Below are positions 1-8,144 of a stretch of DNA of 64,000 nucleotides, piece after piece; position 1 is the first letter of the stretch, and every line of letters starts with the position of its first letter. Under the pieces are notes generated by a model. That model saw nothing but the letters and a program-made list of their open reading frames with translations. It had not been told where the DNA came from and did not search any database. A program made the translations under genes and the position numbers. Source of the DNA: Pseudomonas lurida (GTDB lineage: Bacteria > Pseudomonadota > Gammaproteobacteria > Pseudomonadales > Pseudomonadaceae). The stretch is from the NCBI RefSeq assembly GCF_013522705.1, contig NZ_JAAMRE010000027.1, forward strand, positions 1 through 64,000, given 5' to 3'.

Positions 1-433
1 TAAAGAGCGGTTGGTTAAGATCTTTCGTCTCAACCGAGGCGCGCATTCTACAGCAGCCTCATTTGCTGTCAAGTGATTATTTTCAGAAGTTTTCGAAGAT
101 TTCTTCAACAACTTCAACCACTTGCGCTTCCGATCTCTCGTTAGCGGGAGGCGAATTCTACAGCGTTACACACTGCTGTCAACACCTCTTTTTCTCCGCT
201 TTCGACCGAGAAGATCGAAACGTTAATAGAGCCAAACAACCTTGCTCTACCAACTTCTTCTGGGCTTCGATGAACTGAAGCGATCCGCTGTCGAATTCTG
301 CGTAACTCTTTGTTTACCAAGGAGTTTTCCGTTTCGACTGCGCCGGAAGTGGGGCGAATTATAGACTTCTGGAATCTGCCGTCAACCCCTATTTTCACAA
401 TTCTGTCATATCGACCTAAATGCACCCAAAAAC
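1..433. repeat. Gene-free region with three degenerate inverted-repeat units
   Basis: No convincing gene lies here; the short frames lack ribosome binding sites and family resemblance. The region is visibly AT-richer than the rest. Three related units can be seen: 38-73, about 150-183 and about 352-387. Each begins GGCG(A/C)ATT(C/A)TA, and the first two carry ACAGC facing GCTGT across a short loop, followed by CAA; the third keeps only the edges. A weak hairpin (CGGTTG at 8-13, CAACCG at 31-36) precedes them. This may be the remains of a repeat family or the 3' flank of a gene left of the window. I cannot name it. Confidence 0.5.
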
Positions 434-435
434 AC

Positions 436-462
436 AAAAGCCGGTCCTACGAACCGGCTTTT
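436..462 (-). terminator. Rho-independent terminator after bauC
   Basis: Perfect 10-bp arms, AAAAGCCGGT (436-445) and ACCGGCTTTT (453-462), around a 7-nt loop. Read on the minus strand the stem runs into a T-rich tract. It sits 13 bases beyond the bauC stop codon. The A/T runs on both sides would also allow it to work on the plus strand. Confidence 0.85.
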
Positions 463-474
463 CGCTACAGCGTC

Positions 475-1968
475 TTACAGGCTGGGGAAAGCAAACTGCG
501 ACGCTTCATGACTGGCCCGCTGCGGCCAACGCTGGGTAATCGCCTTGCGACGAGTGTAAAAACGCACACCATCGGGCCCATACGCATGCAAGTCGCCAAA
601 CAATGAGCGCTTCCAGCCACCAAAACTGTGATAGGCCACCGGCACCGGCAATGGAACGTTCACACCCACCATGCCCACTTCGATTTCGTCACAGAACAGA
701 CGCGCCGCCTCACCATCGCGGGTGAAGATACAGGTGCCATTGCCGTACTCGTGATCATTGATCAGCTGCATCGCCGCTTCCAGGCTGTCCACCCGTACCA
801 CGCACAGCACCGGCCCAAAAATCTCTTCTTTATAGATACGCATCTCAGGGGTCACGCGATCAAACAGGCTGCCGCCCAGGAAAAATCCCTGTTCATGCCC
901 GGCAACACTTAGCCCGCGGCCATCGACCACCAACTCAGCCCCGGCTGCCACACCGTCTTCTATATAGCCGCTGACCTTGTCCCGCGCCTGACCAGTGACC
1001 AATGGCCCCATATCCAGGCCGCAGGAGGTGCCCGCACCAATCTTCAAAGCCTTGACCTGCGGCACCAGCTTGGCAATGAGTGCATCGGCGACCTGGTCAC
1101 CCACGCACACCGCGACCGAAATCGCCATGCAACGCTCACCGCAGGAACCATAGGCAGCGCCCATCAAAGCACTGACCGCATTATCCAGATCCGCGTCAGG
1201 CATCAACACCGCGTGGTTCTTCGCTCCGCCCAGCGCCTGTACGCGTTTGCCGCGCTTGGTCGCTTCGCAATAGATGTACTCGGCAATCGGCGTCGACCCT
1301 ACAAAGCTCAGCGCTTTAACTTCAGGCGCCTCGATCAACGCATCCACCGCCCCCTTGTCTCCGTGTACCACGCTGAGGACGCCTCTAGGCAGACCGGCTT
1401 CCTGCAACAGTTGCGCGATCAGCAGCGTCGAGCTTGGATCGCGCTCCGAAGGCTTGAGAATGAAACAGTTGCCGCAGACGATCGCCAGCGGGTACATCCA
1501 CAGAGGCACCATCGCGGGGAAGTTGAACGGGGTGATACCCGCCACCACGCCCAACGGCTGAAAGTCCGACCACGCATCAATGTTCGGTCCAACGTTACGG
1601 CTGTATTCCCCCTTGAGAATCTCCGGCGCCGAGCACGCGTACTCCACGTTCTCGATCCCGCGCTTGAGCTCACCGGCGGCATCTTCCAACGTCTTGCCAT
1701 GTTCCTCGCTGATCAATTGCGAGATACGGGCCTCGTTCTGTTCCAGCAACTGCTTGAAACGAAACATCACCTGGGCGCGCTTGGCCGCCGGTGTATTACG
1801 CCAAGCCGGGAACGCCGCCTTGGCAGCGTCGATGGCACGCTGGATGGTTTCACGACTGGCCAAAGGCACTTGGTGAATCACCTGACCGGTGGACGGGTTG
1901 TATACGTCGGCACTGCGACCGTTGTCGTTGACCAACTCGCCGTTGATCAAGTGCTGGATAAGGCTCAT
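475..1968 (-). CDS. bauC: CoA-acylating (methyl)malonate-semialdehyde dehydrogenase
   Basis: A 497-residue aldehyde dehydrogenase of the MmsA class, which oxidises malonate semialdehyde or methylmalonate semialdehyde with NAD and CoA to acetyl-CoA or propionyl-CoA plus CO2. The catalytic cysteine is in GERC, about residue 280. The usual ALDH general-base glutamate is replaced in LGGAKNH (about 247-253), as expected of the CoA-dependent subfamily; the NAD-site motif is at about 223-230. It lies just downstream of the beta-alanine transaminase on the same strand, so malonate semialdehyde from beta-alanine is the likely substrate, matching bauC of the PAO1 bauRABCD locus. A valine-pathway MmsA is the alternative. 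ATG start with an AGGAG-like site upstream. Confidence 0.88.
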   Translation of the reverse strand: MSLIQHLINGELVNDNGRSADVYNPSTGQVIHQVPLASRETIQRAIDAAKAAFPAWRNTPAAKRAQVMFRFKQLLEQNEARISQLISEEHGKTLEDAAGELKRGIENVEYACSAPEILKGEYSRNVGPNIDAWSDFQPLGVVAGITPFNFPAMVPLWMYPLAIVCGNCFILKPSERDPSSTLLIAQLLQEAGLPRGVLSVVHGDKGAVDALIEAPEVKALSFVGSTPIAEYIYCEATKRGKRVQALGGAKNHAVLMPDADLDNAVSALMGAAYGSCGERCMAISVAVCVGDQVADALIAKLVPQVKALKIGAGTSCGLDMGPLVTGQARDKVSGYIEDGVAAGAELVVDGRGLSVAGHEQGFFLGGSLFDRVTPEMRIYKEEIFGPVLCVVRVDSLEAAMQLINDHEYGNGTCIFTRDGEAARLFCDEIEVGMVGVNVPLPVPVAYHSFGGWKRSLFGDLHAYGPDGVRFYTRRKAITQRWPQRASHEASQFAFPSL

Positions 1969-2007
1969 GCAGGGCTCCTGAAAAAGTGTTCTATATAGAA
2001 GGAAAAA

Positions 2008-3357
2008 TCAGTCGATTTTGTTCAGCACGTCGCCGACCGCATCGAACAGGCGATCCAGATCCTGCGGCTTACTGTTGAAGGTTGGTCCGAACTGCAGGGT
2101 GTCCCCGCCAAAACGCACATAAAACCCGGCTTTCCACAGGGCCATGCCGGCCTCAAATGGGCGCACGATGGCGTCACCGTCACGCGGGGCGATCTGGATC
2201 GCACCCGCCAGGCCATAGTTGCGAATATCGATCACATTCTTGCTGCCCTTCAAACCGTGCAGTGCATTCTCAAAGTGCGGAGCCACTTCGGCGACGCTCT
2301 GCACCAGATTTTCCTTCTGCAGCAGGTCCAAAGCGGCCAGACCCGCCGCACAGGCAACCGGGTGCGCCGAGTAGGTGTAGCCATGCGGGAATTCCACCGC
2401 ATACTCCGGCGTCGCCTGGTTCATGAAGGTGTGATAGACCTCGCTGCTGGCAATTACCGCCCCCATCGGGATCGCGCCGTTAGTGACCTGCTTGGCGATG
2501 CACATCAAATCCGGCGTCACCCCGAAGCTGTCGGCGCCGAACATCGAACCCGTGCGACCGAAACCGGTGATCACCTCATCAAACACCAACAGGATGTTGT
2601 GCTGGTCGCAAATCTCACGCAGACGCTTAAGATAGCCCTGCGGCGGCACCAGCACGCCCGCCGAACCCGCCATCGGCTCGACAAACACCGCGGCGATATT
2701 CGACGCATCATGCAGCTCGATCAACTTGAGCAGCTCATCGGCCAAGGCGATGCCACCCTGCTCCGGCATGCCTCGAGAAAACGCATTGCTCGCCAGCAAG
2801 GTGTGGGGCAGGTGATCCACATCCATCAGCCCCTGACCAAACAGCTTTCGGTTGCCGTTTACACCACCGAGGCTGGTGCCGGCGATGTTTACACCGTGAT
2901 AGCCACGCGCACGACCAATCATCTTGGTCTTGGTGGCCTGACCTTTGAGGCGCCAGTACGCACGCACCATTTTCACCGCGGTGTCGGCGCACTCAGAACC
3001 GGAGTCAGTGAAGAACACATGATTAAGGTTGCCGGGTGTGAGGTCGGTGATCTTTTCCGCCAGTTGGAAGGACAGCGGATGACCGTACTGAAAGCCAGGC
3101 GAGTAGTCCAAGGTGCCCAACTGCCTGGCCACCGCCTCCTGGATTTCCTTGCGCGTGTGCCCGGCGCCACAGGTCCAAAGACCCGACAGCGAGTCATAAA
3201 CCTTGCGCCCTTTGTCATCCGTCAGCCAACTGCCCTCGGCCGCGACGATCAAACGTGGATCGCGCTGAAAATTGCGGTTGGCGGTGTACGGCATCCAATG
3301 CGCATCCAATTTCAGTTGGCTGGCCAGGGACGAAGGGGCGTTTTCGGGCATGTTCAT
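2008..3357 (-). CDS. bauA: beta-Alanine (omega-amino acid):pyruvate transaminase
   Basis: A 449-residue class III PLP aminotransferase that transfers the amino group of beta-alanine to pyruvate, giving malonate semialdehyde and L-alanine. The Schiff-base lysine is in IAKQVTNG, about residue 289, and the PLP-binding aspartate is in FDEVITGFGR. Length and lysine position agree with the P. aeruginosa omega-amino acid transaminase. The ATG at 3357 is chosen because GAGG lies about nine bases upstream; an in-frame TTG at 3378 has no such support. It is followed 39 bases later by bauC on the same strand and is divergent from the LysR gene at 3483, so it is probably a regulator-controlled two-gene operon. 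Confidence 0.92.
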   Translation of the reverse strand: MNMPENAPSSLASQLKLDAHWMPYTANRNFQRDPRLIVAAEGSWLTDDKGRKVYDSLSGLWTCGAGHTRKEIQEAVARQLGTLDYSPGFQYGHPLSFQLAEKITDLTPGNLNHVFFTDSGSECADTAVKMVRAYWRLKGQATKTKMIGRARGYHGVNIAGTSLGGVNGNRKLFGQGLMDVDHLPHTLLASNAFSRGMPEQGGIALADELLKLIELHDASNIAAVFVEPMAGSAGVLVPPQGYLKRLREICDQHNILLVFDEVITGFGRTGSMFGADSFGVTPDLMCIAKQVTNGAIPMGAVIASSEVYHTFMNQATPEYAVEFPHGYTYSAHPVACAAGLAALDLLQKENLVQSVAEVAPHFENALHGLKGSKNVIDIRNYGLAGAIQIAPRDGDAIVRPFEAGMALWKAGFYVRFGGDTLQFGPTFNSKPQDLDRLFDAVGDVLNKID

Positions 3358-3417
3358 CAGCAAAACCTCGCAGGGCAAAAGGCAGCGTCGGGATTGAAAA
3401 GCGTTCTTGCAGCTAAA

Positions 3418-3446
3418 TTGACACGACGATAAAGTCGGTGAAATTC
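3418..3446 (+). promoter_or_regulatory. Candidate promoter/operator between bauA and bauR
   Basis: TTGACA at 3418-3423 is a consensus -35, followed after 17 bases by a poor -10 (AAATTC). Inside the spacer CGAC and GTCG face each other across six bases (about 3424-3437), a small dyad of the kind LysR-type regulators use between divergent genes. The assignment is inferred from position and partial consensus only. Confidence 0.35.
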
Positions 3447-3482
3447 AACTCTTCTAACCTTCAGTCAGGGCGTCACTAAACT

Positions 3483-4403
3483 ATGAGCATCCGTCGTCCC
3501 GACCCCCTGGCCCAAGTCAGCGACTTCGATATTCGTTTATTGCGCATCTTCCGCAGCGTGGTGGAATGCGGCGGGTTCTCTGCCGCCGAAACCGTGCTCG
3601 GCATCGGGCGCTCGGCCATCAGCCAACAAATGAGCGATCTCGAACAGCGACTGGGTCTAAGACTTTGCCAACGTGGCCGCGCGGGGTTCTCACTCACCGA
3701 AGAAGGTCGCGAGGTGTACCAGTGCGCCCTGCAATTGTTGAGCGCGCTGGAGAGTTTTCGCACCGAGGTCAATGGCTTGCACCAGCATTTGCGTGGCGAG
3801 TTGATCATCGGTCTGACCGACAACCTCGTCACCCTGCCCCACATGCGCATTACACATGCCTTGGCACAATTGAAAGAACGCGGGCCGGACGTGCAGATAC
3901 AAATCCGCATGATCGCGCCCAACGAAGTGGAACAAGGCGTACTCGATGGCCGCCTGCATGTGGGCGTCGTGCCTCAGGCCAGCGCTCTGTCCGGCCTGGA
4001 ATACCAGCCGCTCTACAGTGAACGTTCGCTGCTCTACTGCGCGGTGGGTCATCCGCTGTTCTATGCCGACGACAAGGCGCTGGACGACGCACGCATCGAC
4101 AGCCAGGACGCCATTGCCCCGACCTTCCGCCTGCCCGCGGACATCCAGGCCCGCTATCAGGCGCTCAATTGCACCGCCAGCGCCTCGGACCGCGAAGGCA
4201 TGGCATTCCTGATCCTCACCGGTCGCTACATCGGCTATTTGCCCGATCACTACGCCGGCCTCTGGGTGCAACAAGGCCGACTGCGCGCGCTGAAACCGAC
4301 TACACGTTTTTACGATTTGAGCCTGGCATCGGTCACGCGCAAGGGCCGTCGCCCTCATTTGGTGCTGGAAAGCTTTCTCGACAGCCTGGCCGCAACGCGC
4401 TAA
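3483..4403 (+). CDS. bauR: LysR-family regulator, likely activator of bauAC
   Basis: A 306-residue LysR-type protein. Its N-terminal winged helix-turn-helix spans about residues 16-75 (FDIRLLRIFRSVVECGGFS..., recognition helix around SAISQQMSDLEQRLG), followed by a periplasmic-binding-protein-like effector domain to the C-terminus. It is divergent from bauA across a 125-base gap, the usual arrangement for a LysR regulator and its target. From the P. aeruginosa bau locus, the inducer would be beta-alanine or a derivative; the sequence does not show this. No downstream partner is obvious: the permease at 4492 starts 88 bases later. Confidence 0.8.
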   Translation: MSIRRPDPLAQVSDFDIRLLRIFRSVVECGGFSAAETVLGIGRSAISQQMSDLEQRLGLRLCQRGRAGFSLTEEGREVYQCALQLLSALESFRTEVNGLHQHLRGELIIGLTDNLVTLPHMRITHALAQLKERGPDVQIQIRMIAPNEVEQGVLDGRLHVGVVPQASALSGLEYQPLYSERSLLYCAVGHPLFYADDKALDDARIDSQDAIAPTFRLPADIQARYQALNCTASASDREGMAFLILTGRYIGYLPDHYAGLWVQQGRLRALKPTTRFYDLSLASVTRKGRRPHLVLESFLDSLAATR

Positions 4404-4491
4404 TTCAGGCCCAGGCACAAAAGTTGAGCAGCTGGACAGCTTTTTGCAAGGGCATCAGGACTTGGAACCGTCCGCCTAGAGTTTGCCCGCC

Positions 4492-5886
4492 ATGCCACCT
4501 GAATCTTCCACCCCCAGCGATTTGATCTACGGCCTCAACGATCGCCCGAAACCCGCCGCCGCCCTCTTGGCCGCTCTGCAACATGTGTTGGCCGCGTTTG
4601 TCGGAATCATTACCCCGCCGCTGATCATCGGCTCCACCCTCGGCCTTACTGCACATTTGCCCTACCTGATCAGCATGGCCTTGATGGTGTCCGGTGTAGG
4701 CACATTCATCCAGGCGCGTAGGCCATTTGGTATTGGCGCCGGAATGATCTGCCTGCAAGGCACCAGTTTTGCGTTTCTCGGCGCGGTGCTGTCAGCCGGT
4801 TTTCTGGTCAAACAACGCGGCGGCAGCCCGGAAGACATCATGGCGATGATCTTCGGCGTGTGTTTTTTCGGCGCAGCCGTGCAGATCGTCCTCAGCCGTT
4901 TCATTGGCCAGTTGCACCGCGTAATCACACCGCTGGTCACCGGCATCGTGATTACGCTGATCGGCATCAGCCTGATCAAAGTCGGCATTACCGACCTGGG
5001 CGGCGGCTTCAATGCCGCCGATTTCGGCGCTCCCACCAACCTGGCGCTGGGGCTGTTCGTGGTGCTGACGATCATTTTGCTCAATCGCTCGGACACGCCG
5101 TGGGTGCGCCTTTCGGCGATCATCATCGGCCTGGCCCTGGGGAGTCTGGCGGCCTGGTTTAGTGGCAAGCTGGTGCCTCAGTCCCTGCCGAATTTGCCTC
5201 TGGTCAGTTTGCCGATACCGTTTCGGTTTGGTTTCAACTTCGACTGGAGCGCTTTCCTACCGATTGCACTGATCTATCTGATCAGCAGCATCGAAACCGT
5301 CGGCGACCTGACCGCCAATTGCATGATCGCCCGCCAGCCCATCAGCGGCCCCTCCTATATAAGCCGACTCAAAGGCGGCGTGCTGGGCGACGGTGTGAGC
5401 TGCATGATCGCCGCCACCTTCAGTGCATTTCCCAACACCACCTTCGCGCAGAACAACGGCGTGATCCAACTCACCGGCGTCGCCAGCCGTTACGTCGGCT
5501 TATATATCGGTGGAGTGCTGTTTTGCCTCGGTCTGTTTCCGCTGATCGGGGCGGTGCTGCAGCAAATCCCCAAGCCGGTATTGGGCGGCGCGACCCTGGT
5601 GATGTTCGGCAGTGTCGCCGCCGCAGGCGTGCGTATCCTTGCGCAGGCGCCACTGGACAGACGCAGCATGCTGATCATCGCCACTTCATTCGGCGTCGGC
5701 CTGGGAATCGCCGCTCAACCGAACCTGCTGCACCTGATGCCCGCACTGATACAGAACCTGTTCGACTCCGCCATCACCAGCGGCGGCCTGACTGCGATTG
5801 TGCTGTGCCTGCTGCTGCCGGAAGCCAAAACCCCCGGTGCTGCCGCAAACCACGCAGTGGAAAGCGACACGCTGGAATCACTTTGA
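4492..5886 (+). CDS. NCS2-family nucleobase permease (purine/uracil)
   Basis: A 464-residue inner-membrane protein with about 12-14 hydrophobic helices, of the nucleobase:cation symporter-2 family (UraA/XanQ/UapA). It opens with the family's typical ALQHVLAAFVGIITPPL segment and has the conserved mid-protein block around SSIETVGDLTANC and FSAFPNTTFAQNNGVIQLTGVASR. It would import xanthine, uric acid or a related base by proton symport. The ATG at 4492 is preferred over an in-frame TTG at 4483. Its neighbours (a RutR-like regulator, 8-oxoguanine deaminase, adenine deaminase) favour a purine; the exact base cannot be read from sequence. Confidence 0.88.
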   Translation: MPPESSTPSDLIYGLNDRPKPAAALLAALQHVLAAFVGIITPPLIIGSTLGLTAHLPYLISMALMVSGVGTFIQARRPFGIGAGMICLQGTSFAFLGAVLSAGFLVKQRGGSPEDIMAMIFGVCFFGAAVQIVLSRFIGQLHRVITPLVTGIVITLIGISLIKVGITDLGGGFNAADFGAPTNLALGLFVVLTIILLNRSDTPWVRLSAIIIGLALGSLAAWFSGKLVPQSLPNLPLVSLPIPFRFGFNFDWSAFLPIALIYLISSIETVGDLTANCMIARQPISGPSYISRLKGGVLGDGVSCMIAATFSAFPNTTFAQNNGVIQLTGVASRYVGLYIGGVLFCLGLFPLIGAVLQQIPKPVLGGATLVMFGSVAAAGVRILAQAPLDRRSMLIIATSFGVGLGIAAQPNLLHLMPALIQNLFDSAITSGGLTAIVLCLLLPEAKTPGAAANHAVESDTLESL

Positions 5887-5973
5887 CGGTTTTATTGCAT
5901 CGGGACTTGTCTGGGGCTTGAGGGTGGGTTATCTGTGCACACGTCGTCTCTATCGATCAGCACGGTAATCTCC

Positions 5974-6633
5974 ATGAGCCTCGAAGTTCCTGCCCACAGC
6001 AACCACGCCGGTAAGCCCGCCAGCCGCATTCGGCAAAAGAACGAACAAGCGATTCTGCAGGCTGCTGAAGATGAGTTCGCGCGTCATGGTTACAAGGGCA
6101 CCAGCATGAATACCATTGCTGCCAGCGCCGGGCTGCCCAAGGCTAACTTGCATTACTACTTCACCAATAAGCTGGGCCTGTATATCGCGGTGCTCAGCAA
6201 TATCCTCGAGCTGTGGGACAGTACCTTCAACGCTCTGACCGCCGAGGACGATCCCGCCGAAGCACTGACCCGCTATATCCGCACCAAAATGGAGTTTTCA
6301 CGCCGCCAGCCCCAGGCCTCGCGGATCTTCGCCATGGAAATCATCAGCGGCGGCGAATGCCTCACCGAATATTTCAGCCAGGACTACCGCGCCTGGTTCA
6401 GCGGGCGCGCGGCAGTGTTCCAGGCGTGGATCGACGCCGGCAAAATGGACCCTGTCGACCCCGTCCACCTGATCTTCCTGCTGTGGGGCAGCACCCAGCA
6501 CTACGCCGACTTCGCCACCCAGATCTGCCGTGTCACCGGGCGCACTCGCCTGACCAAACAAGACATGGACGACGCCGGCACCAACCTGATCCATATCATT
6601 CTCAAAGGCTGCGGCATCAAGCCGGCCCTCTAG
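5974..6633 (+). CDS. TetR-family regulator, RutR-like C-terminal domain
   Basis: A 219-residue TetR/AcrR regulator. The helix-turn-helix is near the N-terminus (AILQAAEDEFARHGYKGTSM, then GLPKANLHYYFTNKLGLY). The C-terminal half resembles the YcdC/RutR ligand domain (FSRRQPQASRIFAMEIISGG, LWGSTQHYADF), a family that senses pyrimidine or purine bases. It follows the nucleobase permease by 87 bases on the same strand and probably controls it and the nearby catabolic genes. The start is uncertain: ATG 5974 gives the usual family N-terminus but has no Shine-Dalgarno; an in-frame GTG at 5935 is preceded by AGGG and would add 13 residues. Confidence 0.82.
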   Translation: MSLEVPAHSNHAGKPASRIRQKNEQAILQAAEDEFARHGYKGTSMNTIAASAGLPKANLHYYFTNKLGLYIAVLSNILELWDSTFNALTAEDDPAEALTRYIRTKMEFSRRQPQASRIFAMEIISGGECLTEYFSQDYRAWFSGRAAVFQAWIDAGKMDPVDPVHLIFLLWGSTQHYADFATQICRVTGRTRLTKQDMDDAGTNLIHIILKGCGIKPAL

Positions 6634-6645
6634 ACGAAGCAACCT

Positions 6646-7227
6646 ATGCCTTTCACGCTCACCGGCCTTTGCGAGTTTCGTGAAGAGATACGCAAAAGCC
6701 GCTTTATAACCCTCGCCGCACCGATTACCAGCCCCCAGGACGCCCAGGCGTTTTTCGAGCAGCACAGTGTCCAAGACGCCACGCACAACTGCTGGGCCTG
6801 GAAACTGGGCGATCAGTACCGCAGCAACGACGATGGCGAACCTGGCGGCACGGCCGGCCGACCGATCCTGGCCGCCATCGAGGCGCAAGCCTTCGACCAG
6901 GTCGCGGTACTGGTTATCCGTTGGTACGGCGGCATCCAACTGGGCACCGGAGGGCTCGCCCGTGCCTATGGCGGTGGCGCGAATAAATGCTTGCAAAACG
7001 CCGAGCGCATCGAGCTGATCAGCCGCGTGCCGTTGACCTGTGCCTGCGGTTTCTCCGAATTGAATCTGGTCAAACTGCGTGTGGCCGAACTGGGCGGGCT
7101 GGTGGTGGAAGAAACCTTCACCGCCAATGGCGTCGAACTGCAACTGGCCCTGGGCGAGGCGCAGATCGAAACCCTGCAGACCCAACTCGCCGACTTGAGC
7201 CGTGGCCGCATCCTCCTGCAACGCTGA
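6646..7227 (+). CDS. YigZ/IMPACT (UPF0029) family protein
   Basis: A 193-residue protein with the UPF0029 N-terminal domain (about residues 15-125), including the characteristic block DGEPGGTAGRPIL followed by the VLVIRWYGGIQLGTGGLARAYG signature region, and a small ferredoxin-like C-terminal domain (about 135-190). Bacterial YigZ and eukaryotic IMPACT share this fold. IMPACT modulates GCN2 signalling, while the bacterial function is not settled. It starts 12 bases after the TetR stop and may be co-transcribed with it. Nothing in the sequence suggests the family assignment is wrong. Confidence 0.9.
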   Translation: MPFTLTGLCEFREEIRKSRFITLAAPITSPQDAQAFFEQHSVQDATHNCWAWKLGDQYRSNDDGEPGGTAGRPILAAIEAQAFDQVAVLVIRWYGGIQLGTGGLARAYGGGANKCLQNAERIELISRVPLTCACGFSELNLVKLRVAELGGLVVEETFTANGVELQLALGEAQIETLQTQLADLSRGRILLQR

Positions 7228-7284
7228 AACTGCTACTGTTGTGCGCTGAAATTCCCTGAACCGCGATTTCATAGGAAGCCTTTC

Positions 7285-7971
7285 ATGTCTACGTCAAAAA
7301 CCGCATTGATCATCGGCGCCTCCCGTGGGCTGGGCCTCGGCCTGGTCAAGCAACTGCTCCAGGACGGTTGGGACGTGACCGCCACCGTGCGCGATCCGAA
7401 CAAGGCCGATGCGCTGAAAGCCGTTGGTCCGGTGCAGATCGAGAAACTCGACATGGACGATCAGCAAGCCGTAATCGCCCTGAATCAGCGGCTCAAGGAC
7501 CGCACCTTCGATCTGCTGTTCGTCAATGCCGGCGTCAAAGGCCCGGATAACCAGGAACCCGGCCACGCCACCCTCGCCGAAGTCGGCAAGTTGTTCTTCA
7601 CCAACGCCGTAGCGCCGATCAACCTGGCCCAGCGTTTTGTCGGGCAAATCCGCAAAGACAGTGGCGTGTTGGCGTTCATGAGTTCGGTGCTGGGCAGCGT
7701 CACCATTGCCGACGGCTCCGACATGGCGCTGTACAAGGCCAGCAAGGCCGCGCTCAACTCCATGACCAACAGCTTCATCACCCAGCTGGGCGACCATCGG
7801 CTCACCGTACTGTCAATGCACCCGGGCTGGGTGAAAACCGACATGGGCGGCGAAAACGCACACATCGATGTCGACACCAGCGTGCGCGGCCTGGTGGATC
7901 AAGTGAACGCCTTCAGCGGCAAGGGTGGCCATCACTTCGTGGACTACAAAGGCGACACCATTGCCTGGTGA
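7285..7971 (+). CDS. SDR-family short-chain oxidoreductase
   Basis: A 228-residue classical short-chain dehydrogenase/reductase of the carbonyl-reductase/CsgA-like group. It has the glycine-rich nucleotide motif GASRGLGLG near residue 10, NAG at about residue 76 (FVNAGVKG), an active-site serine in FMSSVLGS and the catalytic YxxxK in YKASK. AGGAAG lies nine bases before the ATG. Substrate unknown; the ATVRDP stretch after the first fold suggests NADP(H). It is separated from the deaminase downstream by a REP element, so it is probably not in that operon. Confidence 0.88.
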   Translation: MSTSKTALIIGASRGLGLGLVKQLLQDGWDVTATVRDPNKADALKAVGPVQIEKLDMDDQQAVIALNQRLKDRTFDLLFVNAGVKGPDNQEPGHATLAEVGKLFFTNAVAPINLAQRFVGQIRKDSGVLAFMSSVLGSVTIADGSDMALYKASKAALNSMTNSFITQLGDHRLTVLSMHPGWVKTDMGGENAHIDVDTSVRGLVDQVNAFSGKGGHHFVDYKGDTIAW

Positions 7972-7987
7972 GCATTAAGGAAGTACA

Positions 7988-8013
7988 TGTGGGAGGGGGT
8001 TGTCCTTCCCACA
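7988..8013. repeat. REP-type palindrome
   Basis: TGTGGGA (7988-7994) faces TCCCACA (8007-8013) around a G-rich centre. This is the core seen several times in the window between genes, and belongs to the Pseudomonas REP/REPIN class. Confidence 0.75.
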
Positions 8014-8144
8014 CAAATCAATCCACTTTCCTACAAACCGAACTCCACGTAATCTAGCGCCTCGCCCCACCGGCGACCCTGGATCAGCAGACAGGGCAAC
8101 ACTGAGCTGGCAAACCTGAACCCATCATTCAGAGGAGCCGGCCA

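Noticed and set aside
63..606. Three short frames in the gene-free region 1-606 on both strands.
   Set aside because: They overlap each other or bauC and its terminator, lack ribosome sites and have biased composition without any recognisable protein pattern.
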